Source of the DNA: Polyangiaceae bacterium
GTDB lineage: Bacteria; Myxococcota_A; Polyangia; Polyangiales; Polyangiaceae
Direction: 5' to 3'
Length of the DNA stretch: 64,000 nt
NCBI GenBank assembly: GCA_013214025.1
Contig: JABSRN010000164.1
Coordinates: 62,001-126,000, forward strand
Every line of letters starts with the position of its first letter. The first letter of the stretch is position 1. Made by a program: the position numbers and the translations under genes. Of this stretch, positions 53,776 through 63,611 are shown one piece after another. Below the pieces are notes generated by a model. It was not told where the DNA came from and did not search any database. It worked only from the letters and a program-made list of their open reading frames with translations.

Positions 53776-54816
53776 CTACTTGCCAGCGCTGCTACCAAGC
53801 GCCTCGCAACTTGATTCGACGGTTGCGATGGCCTTTTCGACATCGCCCATCTTGGCTTTCCAGGCCCGACTCCAACGGCTCAACCCCTGAAGAGCCCCCC
53901 TGTCAAACGACGTAACGTTCTCGATCGGGTGTCGTTCCACCACCTCGATCAACGCGGCAGCCGCGTCCGAAACTTTCCAGAACGCGCAGTGCAGTTGGTT
54001 CTGCAGTGATTCTTCCCCCTTCGTCAGGCGATGGTGCTTCACGTCTCCGGCCAAGTCCTTCATTTCATGGGAGAGGCGCTTGGACAATTTGCGCTGCTGA
54101 GAATACGCGTCTAGCCGGTGGCTCAATTCCGTTGTTGAGTCACCCGCGTCGATACCGGCAATCACAGATAACAGGCGAGCCAATTCCGTGCGCAATCTCG
54201 GAAGAAATCCGTCCAAGTCCTTGCATAGCGATCGAGAACGCTCCACCAACAGAACCGCCTTCTTTGCTTCGGCAGAGTCAGGAAATTTATCGATTAGTGC
54301 CTCCCAGTGATGCAGCGCACGACTGGCCAGCAGTTCCTTGCGCCATTTAAGATCCCGCGCGGCCTCCATATCTCGGAGGGCGTTTTTTGCGATCACCAAT
54401 CGGTCGTTGGGCACATCTTGTTTGTTCTTCAACCGCTCATCAAGACACTCTCGAAGCGCTTTGGCATCCTTCTTAGCCAGCAATATCTCGCACAACTTCA
54501 ACGAGGCTTCTCCGTCGTCCGGGCGAAACTTCAGTGCGCGCTCTAGACGAGCCTTCTTTTCATGTAAATCCGAAGAGCCGTCCGCGGCGGCGATCAGCCA
54601 CGTCGCACCGAGCTGGCGCGCCGTCGATGCCTGCTCGGAACCAGGTGCTTGAATGGCCACCAACTCGAGGGTCGCCAATGCCTCTTCGAATTTCCCGGCG
54701 GCTCGCTGCTCCTCGGCTTCGCTGAGCAGCTTCTGCTCGGCGTTACAGGCGCCCATCACAAGGAACAGAGCACCAAGTGCGAATTGCCGACCAGTAGAAC
54801 TTCGCATTTTTCCCAT
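53776..54816 (-). CDS. TPR-like helical lipoprotein
   Basis: 346 residues from MGKMRSS at 54816 (longer frame to 54861). Lipobox VMGAC near residue 23, then helical repeats with TPR character: EEQRAAGKFEEALATLELVA, ARLERALKFRPDDGEASLKL. Later helices include many Lys/Glu/Leu heptads. No catalytic motif. Likely an outer-membrane scaffold protein facing the periplasm. Confidence 0.7.
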   Translation of the reverse strand: MGKMRSSTGRQFALGALFLVMGACNAEQKLLSEAEEQRAAGKFEEALATLELVAIQAPGSEQASTARQLGATWLIAAADGSSDLHEKKARLERALKFRPDDGEASLKLCEILLAKKDAKALRECLDERLKNKQDVPNDRLVIAKNALRDMEAARDLKWRKELLASRALHHWEALIDKFPDSAEAKKAVLLVERSRSLCKDLDGFLPRLRTELARLLSVIAGIDAGDSTTELSHRLDAYSQQRKLSKRLSHEMKDLAGDVKHHRLTKGEESLQNQLHCAFWKVSDAAAALIEVVERHPIENVTSFDRGALQGLSRWSRAWKAKMGDVEKAIATVESSCEALGSSAGK

Positions 54817-55440
54817 TTCGTCCCTGCGGTCTAGAGTTTCGGGATCCAGCGACGCCGTCAAGTCGGTGCTGAGAGTATTCCGTCACGGGTGTTCGATTCC
54901 GCGAAACACAGTGCAACGGCGGGCAACAGACCATCCGAATCGCCAGCAACGTCGAACTACGTCGACCTACGTGACCAACGCGACCAACGACGAGCCACCT
55001 GGACCCAACCCGGAGTAGTGCGTTCGATTGGCGAGTGTTGCCAGGTAGACAGCACGTAGTGGCGTCCACTACGCCGATCGAAATAGCGGTACCCGGGAAT
55101 TGAATTGAGCGGTTCACTTCAGAGCCCATCAGCCGCTGAACAGAGTCGGCTCTGGAGCGCCCGAAGGACGCAGCGATGCCGCAGCGGCTCCGCAGTCTCT
55201 CCTCGAACCCAGCAACGAGGAACCCCAAGGCGCCGCCTGTACGGCATGCCGTCGGCTCGTGGTCGGTAGGAGTACTTCCATTCCGTTGACTCAATACGTA
55301 GGAGAACTTACGCCACCAACGCCAGTGAAGAGCTTCGCAACGGACACGGCGTTGGATATTCGCCTCCGTCGGCCACCATATCACTCTGTGATCCTCAAAA
55401 CGCGTAGCGCGGAGGATCTAGCGCAGGATATATGGCGTGC
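54817..55440. other. Spacer with degenerate 10-bp repeats
   Basis: About 620 bases without a supported gene. From about 54949 to 54990 it has tandem ACGTCGAACT/ACGTCGACCT/ACGTGACCAA units. Open frames here show no family. Confidence 0.45.
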
Positions 55441-55745
55441 ATGCACAGCCGATTTCGATTGCTGATGGTAGCGGCGGCCATTGGCACCAGCACGGATCTC
55501 GCCTGCCCGCTCGCGCTCGGAGCGCCCACCGCATCCGAACATGGGGTAGCGAGCTGTTGTTCAACGAGGCCACCGACAAGATGGAGGCCGGCGACTACGA
55601 TCAAGCCTGCCGAGCTCTTGAGGAGAGCCAGCGTCTCGACCCGGGCGTAGGGACATTACGGTATTTGGCTCAGTGTTATGAGGAGCAAAGACGCACCGCA
55701 AGCGCATGGGGCATCTTCCGAGAGGCCTCCGCGCTGCGGGCTTAG
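55441..55745 (+). pseudogene. TPR protein remnant
   Basis: The first 30 codons give a signal-like start (MHSRFRLLMVAAAIG). At about 55540 the frame shifts to LLFNEATDKMEAGDYDQACR and LEESQRLDPGVGTLRYLAQC, then TASAWGIFREASA, which is the tetratricopeptide signature of an exported protein family common in Polyangia. It stops at 55743-55745, long before the normal PEGA/helix C-terminus. The sequence beyond merges with the DUF2071 remnant on the other strand. Broken. Confidence 0.75.
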
Positions 55746-55877
55746 GCGTCGTCGGCTTCGTGCCCTCCCCTGGTGCGAGTTCGTCCGGCCCCGTGAGTGC
55801 ATCCAAGAGGGACGAAGCGCCGGCCCCGTTGGAGGCTTTGACCGTGGGCGCCACGGCGTCGACCGCCTCGGCCCCCT

Positions 55878-56034
55878 GAACGCGTAGGGTCTTCGGAACG
55901 TAGGGCCTGATGACCTCAACCGGTACACGCCAGTGCGCGAAAAGAAGATCCACCCAGGATTCGCGCCACATCCACGGCCCCTGGGGCAACTCCCAAGGCC
56001 GGTGCTCCGTCTGTGCCAAGGCCGGGTGTGCCAT
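55878..56034 (-). pseudogene. DUF2071 (YqjF-like) gene fragment
   Basis: About 50 residues: EHRPWELPQGPWMWRESWVD and LLFAHWRVPVEVIRPYVPKT match the N-terminus of DUF2071 proteins. After LRV the similarity ends abruptly at about 55878 and the frame runs on as unrelated Ala/Pro text antisense to the TPR remnant. The rest of the roughly 240-residue protein is absent. A deletion joining the two remnants is the likely cause. Confidence 0.75.
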
Positions 56035-56067
56035 GAGAGGAGCCGTCGTGCCACCGCTGCGCGGCTA

Positions 56068-59000
56068 CTACAGCAGATTTTCGAACGCGTGAGCGAACTC
56101 CATCGGCTGCGGCCGGTCTTTTGGATCCAGCGTCGTGGCCGCCCGCATGAGCTTGATCAGTCCCTCCGGGTAGCCATTCAACAAGCTCGGATCCTCAAGA
56201 GGCTCGCGCTTCATATGAGCGAAGATTCGCTCTCTCGCGTTGCCGATCTCGTCGAAAAAGGTGCGACCTGTCGTGACGTTGTAGATACACGCTGCCAATC
56301 CGTAAACGTCTGCGCGGCCATCCAGATCTACGGGATCGAGCACTTGGTCAGGAGCAATGTAACCAGGAGTACCCGCAACGAATCGCCCGCCTACCTCGGC
56401 TGATACCTTCATCGCCCGCACCATTCCAAAGTCAATGACCACAGCCGATAACGGGCGGGTATGAGCAGGGTCGCGATGTTTCTGTGGATCGAACCGCTCT
56501 CCGCTGTCCAGTGGTAATCGTAGCCAGATGTTCGCCGGCTTGACGTCACGGTGCACGAGGCCCGCGCCATGCAGAGACGAAAGCCCCGCGCAGGAATCGA
56601 GCACAATTTGGCGAAGCTCAAATAGCGTCAACAGTTTCGCCGCCGAGTAATCCGCCAAGTCGGCACCGATCAGCAGCTCCAGCACCATAAAGGGCGCATC
56701 GTCTACGACGCCACGGTCAATAATATTGAGCACGTTGGGATGGTAGAGAGCGGCGAGCGCCCGCGCCTCATCGACGAAAGAAGCGAGAATTCCAGCCCGC
56801 TCGGTTTCGCTGGCCCCAGCTAATGCGTCCATTTTTGGAGTCTTGAGGACGAACAAGCGATCCGCACCAGGTTTGCGTACCAGCCAGATTTTCCCGATAC
56901 CGCCTTCGCCCAAGGGGCGAACCAACTCGTAGCCCTCGATACTCTCGGGCTTCTGCTTCTTCTTGGCAGGCCGAGGCGGAGGCGTACGGGCAGCCGCGCC
57001 GCTAACTGCCGTTTCCAACAACGATGAAGTCACGGGGCCCAGAGACGCGAACCAGACGTCCAAGACTCCGAGCTCTCGCGAACGGATCGCCCGGGCAATC
57101 AAGTTGGCAACGCGTGAGCCGTTGTCGGATGCCGCCGGCGGAAGAGACGATAGCGGCCCATCGGAGGCCTCATGAAGGGCCTTTACTGGATCCGCAAGTG
57201 TGGCTTGGAGACGCTCCGCAGAAAGCACTAAGTCGAGGCACATCGCCTCGAGCTCCGACTTCGGCCCGGCGGCGCTGGCAAATCGCCGTAGCGATGCCGC
57301 TAGGCCGGTGAGCGACTTTGCCAGTTCCGTGTCGGCAGCGTGTAACTCTGAAAGTGCCGCCTCGGCTTCCTCACCCCACTGACCATCCGGGGCGCCCTGC
57401 GCCACCACAGCGCGAGTCGCGTCTGCCAATTCACAACAGCGTTCCAGTACGCCTTCTCGAATCATCGGCAGGGCAGTTCCCAGCTGCCGCAGCATCGCCG
57501 GGCGATCGATGACCAACGCCCACCATGCCGCAAACGGTCCGAGCCATTCGACATCGTCCACAGCGCCTAAAGACGTGCCGCGGGTGGTGTCAACCAACCG
57601 CCAGAATGTGGCGCTCAGTGCATCCTGCAATTCCGCTGACATCTGGCGGGAGCCGTCAGCGACGCCTTCCAGCTGACTGAGCCATACGCAAGTATCAAAG
57701 GCGGTGGGGCCCCGACCGGGTCCGAGGTCGCTCTCGCCACCGGCCGCATCCAGTGCGTATCCACCGAGACGCACTGCAATGACTTCCAAGGCCGTTTCGG
57801 CGGCGGCGGCCTCTTCGTTCGCGTCGCCGGCTTCACGAAACTCAGCTCGATGCTGCTTCACGATCTCCAAAAACTCAGTCGGCGCACGAGCTACGACGTC
57901 CCACGCTCCCGAAAGATCCGGCTCCTCTACTTGTTCCCCACGAGGGTGAGTGGCCAGCTGGGGCCTCCACAAGCCTAGCGCCATCGACCGCGCACAGCCT
58001 TCCAGGGCGTTCATGCCCGCCGCTCGATGTCGCAAACTGCCCTGCTCGAGCACCACCTGGCGCGCCTCGCAAAACGTGCGCTCAAGCCCTAACGCAAATC
58101 GCGCGGCACGCGCGTCTGCTTCTTCGTCGTCGTACTGGGCAGCCAAGTGTACCAAGTTTTCTAGACCCAGCTCAAGATCCAAAGGGGCGCGTTCCGCACC
58201 GTCCACTGGATCAGTCGCCGAAATCACGCCTAGCCAGTGCCGCCACTCTTCGACAGAGTCCGAGCGGGACCGTCGGGCTAGCTCACGCAAGTCCGCTAGC
58301 GGCCCTCGAACGTCTTCGGGGTGACTGCCGCGACGCCAGAGCGTCGCCAAGCCTCGCGCCAGCTCGTGAGCCGCCTTCGCCCCGCCCATGCCCCGCATGA
58401 TCCGAGACGCGAGGTCGTTCCACAAGTCACGGGACTGATGGAATAGGTAGGGGGTGCCCGCAGCGGCCGCAGGCAGCGCCCACGCTTCGTTCTCGGGATC
58501 GTCCAGAACAGCCTTTAGCTGATGACCGAGGACCCGCAATCTGCCGGCGGGCAGCGATGTAAACGCGGTGAGCGCCCGCTGACGAAGCACCAAGGAGTCT
58601 CCCAAGAGCCAATCCAACAAGGTGCCCTCCAGATGCTCCACTTGGCCAGCGAAGAGTCCGAACGCGCGAGCGGCATGGGTGGAGACCAGTGGCTCGGGAT
58701 GCAGGAGGAGCGGCTGCAAAATTTGCAGCGTGCGACCGATCATTTGCGGATCGGTCTGGTCGTTTAGCCCACCGGCACATATTTCGAGACAGCGCGCGGC
58801 CAGCACCCGACCGCGCAATGAGCCGTGCGCCGGCTGTGCGATCATGGCCTCGAACGTGACCTCGGATTCCCACACCCACTTAGCCAGCTCAGGAGAGTGC
58901 AGTGCGCTTGCTCCTGCCTCCCAAATCAGTATTTCAATTCGAGCGCTCGCTTCGACATTCTCGGTCAGGCCAAGATAGTCACCAGTCCCGAGCAGCGGAA

Positions 59001-59403
59001 CGCACGCCAAAGCGTCGACGAGCGGCCCCTCCACAATGCGTGCTCTGGCGACATCCGGAACCTCGGCCCCAAAACGCGGAACCTTGGCGGCATCTCGGAG
59101 CAGGCTAGCCATGCGTATTTGGCCGCGTGCGACGCTGGCACGACACCAGGCAAACAGAATCGGTCCGGCGGACTCGCTTAGAGTTCGCTGGAGATCCACC
59201 ACCGAATTCTTGCTGCGCGTCATCGCCGGTAGCCCTTTGTCCAGAGCCTCCGCCGCCGTCTCTATGCTCTGCTCGAGAACAACCACCGGGGGGCCGAATC
59301 CACCCGCCCGCCAGTGCCCATCCAACGCTCGGAGCACCGCGGGGTCGGCGGCCACCGCTGCTTCAAGAGTTGTAAACGCTTCGCCAATCCGCTTCGGAAT
59401 CAT
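56068..59403 (-). CDS. Large Ser/Thr kinase with N-terminal helical-repeat domain
   Basis: 1111 residues. Unlike the usual order, the kinase domain is at the C-terminus (about 820-1111): VRPLGEGGIGKIWLVRKPG (P-loop), FVLKTPK (Lys), VHRDVKPANIWL (HRD), VVIDFGMVRAM (DFG) and GYIAPDQ (APE, with Asp). The first 780 residues are helix-rich without transmembrane segments, with HEAT-like stretches (LLHPEPLVSTHAARAFGLFA, LVLRQRALTAFTS) and many Leu/Ala/Glu repeats. A basic Pro/Lys linker (PPPRPAKKKQKPES) separates the two. The N-terminal region may bind a partner that controls the kinase. Start ATG at 59403. Confidence 0.87.
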   Translation of the reverse strand: MIPKRIGEAFTTLEAAVAADPAVLRALDGHWRAGGFGPPVVVLEQSIETAAEALDKGLPAMTRSKNSVVDLQRTLSESAGPILFAWCRASVARGQIRMASLLRDAAKVPRFGAEVPDVARARIVEGPLVDALACVPLLGTGDYLGLTENVEASARIEILIWEAGASALHSPELAKWVWESEVTFEAMIAQPAHGSLRGRVLAARCLEICAGGLNDQTDPQMIGRTLQILQPLLLHPEPLVSTHAARAFGLFAGQVEHLEGTLLDWLLGDSLVLRQRALTAFTSLPAGRLRVLGHQLKAVLDDPENEAWALPAAAAGTPYLFHQSRDLWNDLASRIMRGMGGAKAAHELARGLATLWRRGSHPEDVRGPLADLRELARRSRSDSVEEWRHWLGVISATDPVDGAERAPLDLELGLENLVHLAAQYDDEEADARAARFALGLERTFCEARQVVLEQGSLRHRAAGMNALEGCARSMALGLWRPQLATHPRGEQVEEPDLSGAWDVVARAPTEFLEIVKQHRAEFREAGDANEEAAAAETALEVIAVRLGGYALDAAGGESDLGPGRGPTAFDTCVWLSQLEGVADGSRQMSAELQDALSATFWRLVDTTRGTSLGAVDDVEWLGPFAAWWALVIDRPAMLRQLGTALPMIREGVLERCCELADATRAVVAQGAPDGQWGEEAEAALSELHAADTELAKSLTGLAASLRRFASAAGPKSELEAMCLDLVLSAERLQATLADPVKALHEASDGPLSSLPPAASDNGSRVANLIARAIRSRELGVLDVWFASLGPVTSSLLETAVSGAAARTPPPRPAKKKQKPESIEGYELVRPLGEGGIGKIWLVRKPGADRLFVLKTPKMDALAGASETERAGILASFVDEARALAALYHPNVLNIIDRGVVDDAPFMVLELLIGADLADYSAAKLLTLFELRQIVLDSCAGLSSLHGAGLVHRDVKPANIWLRLPLDSGERFDPQKHRDPAHTRPLSAVVIDFGMVRAMKVSAEVGGRFVAGTPGYIAPDQVLDPVDLDGRADVYGLAACIYNVTTGRTFFDEIGNARERIFAHMKREPLEDPSLLNGYPEGLIKLMRAATTLDPKDRPQPMEFAHAFENLL

Positions 59404-59660
59404 AACAGCCCTGAGAATACACTTTTTGCTACGGGTTAGAACCGCTACCCGTAGACTTCGCTATGTGCCGAAGTCGCGAAAAACCAGCGTCTTCGGCCTC
59501 CCCCCACTGGCACCTTCGCCGAACTCCCGGCTAGACGAGCCGCGTCCACGCGCTCCACCGGTGCCGTCAGCAGGGGCCGTTTCCCCCCGCTACACGTTGA
59601 GTGCGTCATACAGCGCTGGATGTGCGGGTAGGATCGCGGCTACGATTCTTCGAGTCTGGG

Positions 59661-60293
59661 ATGAACAGCATGAATCAGCCACTCTGGCGCCTGTTTTTGG
59701 CGTTCCCGTACACTCTAGCCCTGGCGGCAGTATCAGCCCTTAGTTTCGGAGCGCTAAGCTGCGTTGATTCGACGGAGGGGACTCGCTGTACTCCCCTGCA
59801 CCAGCAGAGCTGCGCCTGCGACGGCGCCCTGGGAACTCAAAGCTGCCGCGTCGACGGCAGCGGCTGGGACACCTGTGTCTGCACCCCAGATCCTGTGGAA
59901 TCCGGCCGCTTCTCTACGGAGCGGATTCTATTGCTCGATGGCGATGCCGACAGCTATTGCGGCTCCAGTTTGACCCTCACCATCCAGGAAGCCCGTTCCG
60001 CGATCGGAGACGACGACATTGCGTCGTTGTGCAGCTGCCTGGCGGACGTTCAGGTGTCGGCTGGGCTCTTTGATTGCGCCAACGTGGAAAGCGACAGTGC
60101 ACAATTCGCCGCGGACTGCGTCCAGAGCGCCGATACGCTGCAGACGCCCACAGAATGCACGGCTCCCCTGGCGCTCGTCGAGCAGTGCGAAGTAACCGTC
60201 GCCCTGTATATCGGAACTGACTGCAGCAGCGCACTGCCGCGACTGGCCCCGTGCGAAGAGCTCCGAGCGCTCCCCGGCTGTGACAACTTCTAG
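59661..60293 (+). CDS. Cys-rich lipoprotein
   Basis: 210 residues from MNSMNQ at 59661. Signal with lipobox GALSC near residue 34. The mature part has about sixteen cysteines: CTPLHQQSCACDGALGTQSC, then CSCLADVQVSAGLFDC, and ends in LPGCDNF. A Gly-rich linker is short here. The first part (CACDGALGTQSC, GWDTCVCTP) is a motif seen in many myxobacterial surface proteins. Secreted or surface-anchored, function unknown. Confidence 0.78.
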   Translation: MNSMNQPLWRLFLAFPYTLALAAVSALSFGALSCVDSTEGTRCTPLHQQSCACDGALGTQSCRVDGSGWDTCVCTPDPVESGRFSTERILLLDGDADSYCGSSLTLTIQEARSAIGDDDIASLCSCLADVQVSAGLFDCANVESDSAQFAADCVQSADTLQTPTECTAPLALVEQCEVTVALYIGTDCSSALPRLAPCEELRALPGCDNF

Positions 60294-60313
60294 TCGTAGC
60301 TAGGGGCCCGGCG

Positions 60314-60801
60314 GTGCGAGCCGAAGCCCAGTACCGACAGGCGGTTTCACTTGCCCGAGCCGATCAGCTGAAGGAAGCGCTTCGCTTGCTCAAAACAATC
60401 GCCCCGGAGTCGGCACGCCGCAGCGTGGCGCTCGATACCATCGTGGTACTGCAGTGGGCGGATCGCAACATTGATGCCATCGCGCTGTACGAGGCGGAAC
60501 GAAAGAATGCGGTTCTACCGGAGGGAAGAAGCCAATTTCCTAGCTACGTGCGAGCGCGAGCAGCGGCGGCATACCGGGAAAACGCCGAACTCTCTTTGAG
60601 CTGCCGCCAGACGACATCCAGCAGCTCCATTGGGACCAGCAAAACGACGTGTACTTCGATGACGAAAAGCCTCGATTCGAATCGCCGCGCCCTCCTGTCA
60701 TCCCGATGAATCTCACCGCTGAGCCCATCGACACCGCCATCAATTCACTACTCCGCGAACTGCCTCCGGCCTCGGCCCGACCCAGCTCACGAATCCCCTA
60801 G
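60314..60801 (+). pseudogene. TPR gene remnant, PgaA-like
   Basis: GTG at 60314 begins YRQAVSLARADQLKEALRLL and VVLQWADRNIDAIALYEAE, a TPR pair resembling the N-terminus of PgaA-type polysaccharide exporters. At about 60585-60598 the frame shifts; the continuation FELPPDDIQQLHWDQQND in another frame reads on to a stop at 60801. No beta-barrel follows. So the gene is frameshifted and truncated. Identity as PgaA-like is a guess; TPR content is clear. Confidence 0.6.
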
Positions 60802-60844
60802 TCTCAGCGCCACTCCCAGACTTAGACCGAACGACGCCGGAGCC

Positions 60845-61258
60845 CTACGCGCCCCCATCTGACTCGTCGCTGTCGGCTGGAAACTCGCCGGGCTCCACTC
60901 CATCCAGTTCGGATCCACCCAGTTCGGATCCATCCAATTCGGCGCCATCGGATGTGTCGCTGCTGTCTGCGCTATCTTGCTCCGCCCGATAAGCGCGTTG
61001 ACAGGCACGTCGTTTATTCCGCTTCTGATTTCGCTCACGCTCACGCTGGTCATCCAAGTACAGGCGTTCCACCTTGGCCCGCGCCCAATCGGTCTTTCGA
61101 AGAAATTTCAGACTGGAGGGAATGCTGGGGTCGTTTTCGAAACATCGCACGTGAATACGTGCTGCGAGATCCTCCCATCCACGATTCTCCACTAACTCCT
61201 CAAGGATGCTCTTCAGCGTGACTCCATGTAGAGGATTCTTCGGCTGCTCTTCGCTCAC
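60845..61258 (-). CDS. VF530/DUF2132 family protein with acidic repeat tail
   Basis: 137 residues from GTG at 61258. The core LVEEL-type helix is preceded by [20 protein letters not shown] and followed by [20 protein letters not shown], the VF530 signature; such proteins were proposed to bind DNA. A Lys/Arg linker leads to an acidic tail with DGSEL-type repeats (15-base tandem DNA repeats at about 60896-60942). It starts 25 bases after the dbpA stop and is probably in the same transcript. Confidence 0.88.
   Translation of the reverse strand: MSEEQPKNPLHGVTLKSILEELVENRGWEDLAARIHVRCFENDPSIPSSLKFLRKTDWARAKVERLYLDDQRERERNQKRNKRRACQRAYRAEQDSADSSDTSDGAELDGSELGGSELDGVEPGEFPADSDESDGGA
60896..60942. 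repeat. 15-bp coding tandem repeat
   Basis: Three near-identical units of about 15 bases (containing CCAGTTCGGATCCA) encode the [10 protein letters not shown] repeats of the VF530-family protein tail. Confidence 0.65.
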
Positions 61259-61283
61259 AAGGCTTCTTTCGGGTCGGCTTCGA

Positions 61284-62663
61284 TTACACGTGGGTGGCGC
61301 GGAAGCGTTTTTTCTTGATGCGCCCGGTGTTGATGCTCGAAACCGCCCTCGCGACAACGGCAGCGGACACCGCCACGTAAGTCAGACGCGGATGGATCTC
61401 GATCTTGCCGACATCATCCGCGCTCAGGCCTCCGGCTTCGCCTGTTAGGGCTCCGAGGATATCACCGGGGCGGATCTTGTCCTTCCGCCCGCCCGATATC
61501 AAGATGGTGGCAAACGCCGCGTCCCGCGCCAGCTCTTGCACGTCGACTTTCGTCCAGCTCTCGACTCGTTTCATGACCTTTCCGGAGAGCCGTTCGATGT
61601 TCGCTAGCTTCTCCTCGTCCCAGGGACAAACGATTGATACCGCCACTCCCGTTTGACCGGCACGGCCAGTGCGACCGATACGGTGCTGGTAGATTTCCCC
61701 TTGAGAGTGCAACTCGAAATTCACGACAAGGTCGAGATTTTCAATATCGATCCCGCGGGCCGCGACATCGGTTGCTATCAATAGGCGAACACTTCGGTTT
61801 CGAAACTTTGCCAATACCTGATCACGATCGAATTGCTCCAGATCGCCGTGGAGTGCGTCAACACTCAGGCCGGCGGCCGACAACCCGCGGCATAAATCCG
61901 AAATAGTCGCCTTTAAGTTACAGAAGATCAGAGCGGACTCGTGTTGGTGACGAGCGAGGGACCAACATAAGGCCTGAAACTTGTCCTCCACTTTGGCCTC
62001 TACGCAGAGTTCCTCAATCTCAGGCATCTCTGGCCCCGCGTCCACGATAATCCGCAGGGCATCCCGCTGATGGGAGCGACTGATGCCCGCGATAGCATCG
62101 GGGAAGGTGGCGGAGAAGAGCGCGGTTTGTCGAGTCGTCGGCATCGCCCGAAGAATTTTCTCCATGTCATCGGAAAAGCCCATGTCAAGCATGCGATCGG
62201 CTTCGTCCAGAACTGCGGTCCTCACAGCTTGTAGAGCCAGCGCGCCACGACCGAGCAAGTCCAGGATTCGACCTGGAGTGCCGACAACCACATGCACGCC
62301 ACGACTCAATGCCTCGCTCTGAGGCTGTATCGGCTCCCCACCGGCTAGCACTAGGACCTGTAAGCCCTTGTGATGCCGACCCAGCTTACGAAACTCCCGA
62401 GCGACCTGGGCGGAGAGCTCACGGGTCGGGCACAACACCACCGCCTGCAAGCCAACGTCAGAGAGGCTCAACTGTTCCAGGATCGGCAGCGCGAAGGCGA
62501 CGGTCTTACCGCTACCAGTCTGGGACTGTCCGATCACGTCCCGCCCCTGCATCAGCGCGGGAATGGCCTGAGCCTGGATCTGCGTGAGCGAGCGATAACC
62601 GAGCTGGGACATCACAGTCAGCTGGGCCTGGGAGATTCCCAATTCACCGAAGTCTGTCGACAT
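61284..62663 (-). CDS. dbpA: ATP-dependent RNA helicase DbpA
   Basis: DEAD-box helicase of 459 residues that assists 50S ribosome assembly by binding 23S rRNA. Motifs: [10 protein letters not shown] (I), PTRELSAQ (Ia), TPGRILD (Ib), [10 protein letters not shown] (II), SATF (III), then [11 protein letters not shown] and [10 protein letters not shown] (VI). The C-terminal RNA-binding domain characteristic of DbpA is present ([31 protein letters not shown]) and ends [13 protein letters not shown]. Full length. Followed by the VF530 gene. Confidence 0.95.
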   Translation of the reverse strand: MSTDFGELGISQAQLTVMSQLGYRSLTQIQAQAIPALMQGRDVIGQSQTGSGKTVAFALPILEQLSLSDVGLQAVVLCPTRELSAQVAREFRKLGRHHKGLQVLVLAGGEPIQPQSEALSRGVHVVVGTPGRILDLLGRGALALQAVRTAVLDEADRMLDMGFSDDMEKILRAMPTTRQTALFSATFPDAIAGISRSHQRDALRIIVDAGPEMPEIEELCVEAKVEDKFQALCWSLARHQHESALIFCNLKATISDLCRGLSAAGLSVDALHGDLEQFDRDQVLAKFRNRSVRLLIATDVAARGIDIENLDLVVNFELHSQGEIYQHRIGRTGRAGQTGVAVSIVCPWDEEKLANIERLSGKVMKRVESWTKVDVQELARDAAFATILISGGRKDKIRPGDILGALTGEAGGLSADDVGKIEIHPRLTYVAVSAAVVARAVSSINTGRIKKKRFRATHV

Positions 62664-62744
62664 CGCGGGACCCTAGCTCGGTCCCGTCGCAAGCATCAAG
62701 TCGTTCCGCTGGAGCGCGTCAGGGCGCCCTGGAATGCCTCGATT

Positions 62745-63434
62745 CTAAGGCGCTGCGCCAAAATCGTCGCTGTACGCATCCAAGCCGTGCAACGAAAACT
62801 CGCTAACCGGGACGAAGCGCAGTGCTGCCGAATTGATGCAGTATCGCAGCCCACCCTCGGCCGGGGGACCGTCGTTAAAGAGATGACCCAAATGGGAATC
62901 CGCGTGAAGCGAACGAACCTCAATGCGCACCATGTCGTAGGAAGTATCTGAAAGCTCAATGACGTTCTCTGCGACTAGAGGACGCGTGAACGAGGGCCAA
63001 CCGGTGTTCGAATCGTACTTGTCGAGGGAGCTGAAGAGCGGTTCATTGGAGACCACGTCGGTGTAGATGCCAGCCTCATGGTGGTCCCAAAACTCATTCT
63101 CAAATGAATACTCCGTCGCATCCTCCTGGGTCACGCTGAACTGCAGTGCGGTCAGAAACTCTCCGAGCTGAGCTTCGGTGGGTGGCGAGTAGGTATTGGC
63201 ATCAAATGGCGCGCCGAACTCCCACGGCACCGGCGCGGCGTCGACCGCCGCCCCTCCGGAATTGGCCCCGCTGGAGCCAACACTGCCGGAATCGACCTCG
63301 CCACTTGGGTTCCCCGTAGCGCTTCCGGAACCTGCGGGATCGGCGCCGTTCGTGTCGTCTGCGCAACCAGAAACGAGCCCGGCCAAGAGAAGAACGCTAC
63401 AAATGGTTGAGTGAGAGCTCATCTGTTGAGTCAT
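62745..63434 (-). CDS. msrB: Exported methionine-R-sulfoxide reductase (MsrB) lipoprotein
   Basis: 229 residues. Signal peptide with lipobox LVSGC near residue 23 and a Gly/Ser/Asp linker to about 70. The MsrB domain follows: [49 protein letters not shown] and catalytic [13 protein letters not shown]. The zinc-binding CxxC pairs of many MsrB proteins are absent. It repairs oxidised methionine on envelope proteins. Starts at 63434 or, less likely, 63422. Confidence 0.92.
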   Translation of the reverse strand: MTQQMSSHSTICSVLLLAGLVSGCADDTNGADPAGSGSATGNPSGEVDSGSVGSSGANSGGAAVDAAPVPWEFGAPFDANTYSPPTEAQLGEFLTALQFSVTQEDATEYSFENEFWDHHEAGIYTDVVSNEPLFSSLDKYDSNTGWPSFTRPLVAENVIELSDTSYDMVRIEVRSLHADSHLGHLFNDGPPAEGGLRYCINSAALRFVPVSEFSLHGLDAYSDDFGAAP

Positions 63435-63611
63435 CGAATTCCCGTTGGTCGAATCAGTATGTGGCCTGAAGACGTATACGAAGCATAGGGCGCAAAGTTT
63501 CAGGCGTCACTGAGAACGCTCGATCGGTGAGTACAGAGTCTGTCCTCACCGGAATTTGCCCGCTCCGGTTGCCCGTTTGACACTCGTCGGACGGCGTCTA
63601 TAACGCCGGGT

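Noticed and set aside
54743-55384. 213-residue minus-strand frame
   Set aside because: Overlaps the lipoprotein start and reads as Arg/Cys/Trp-rich non-coding text.
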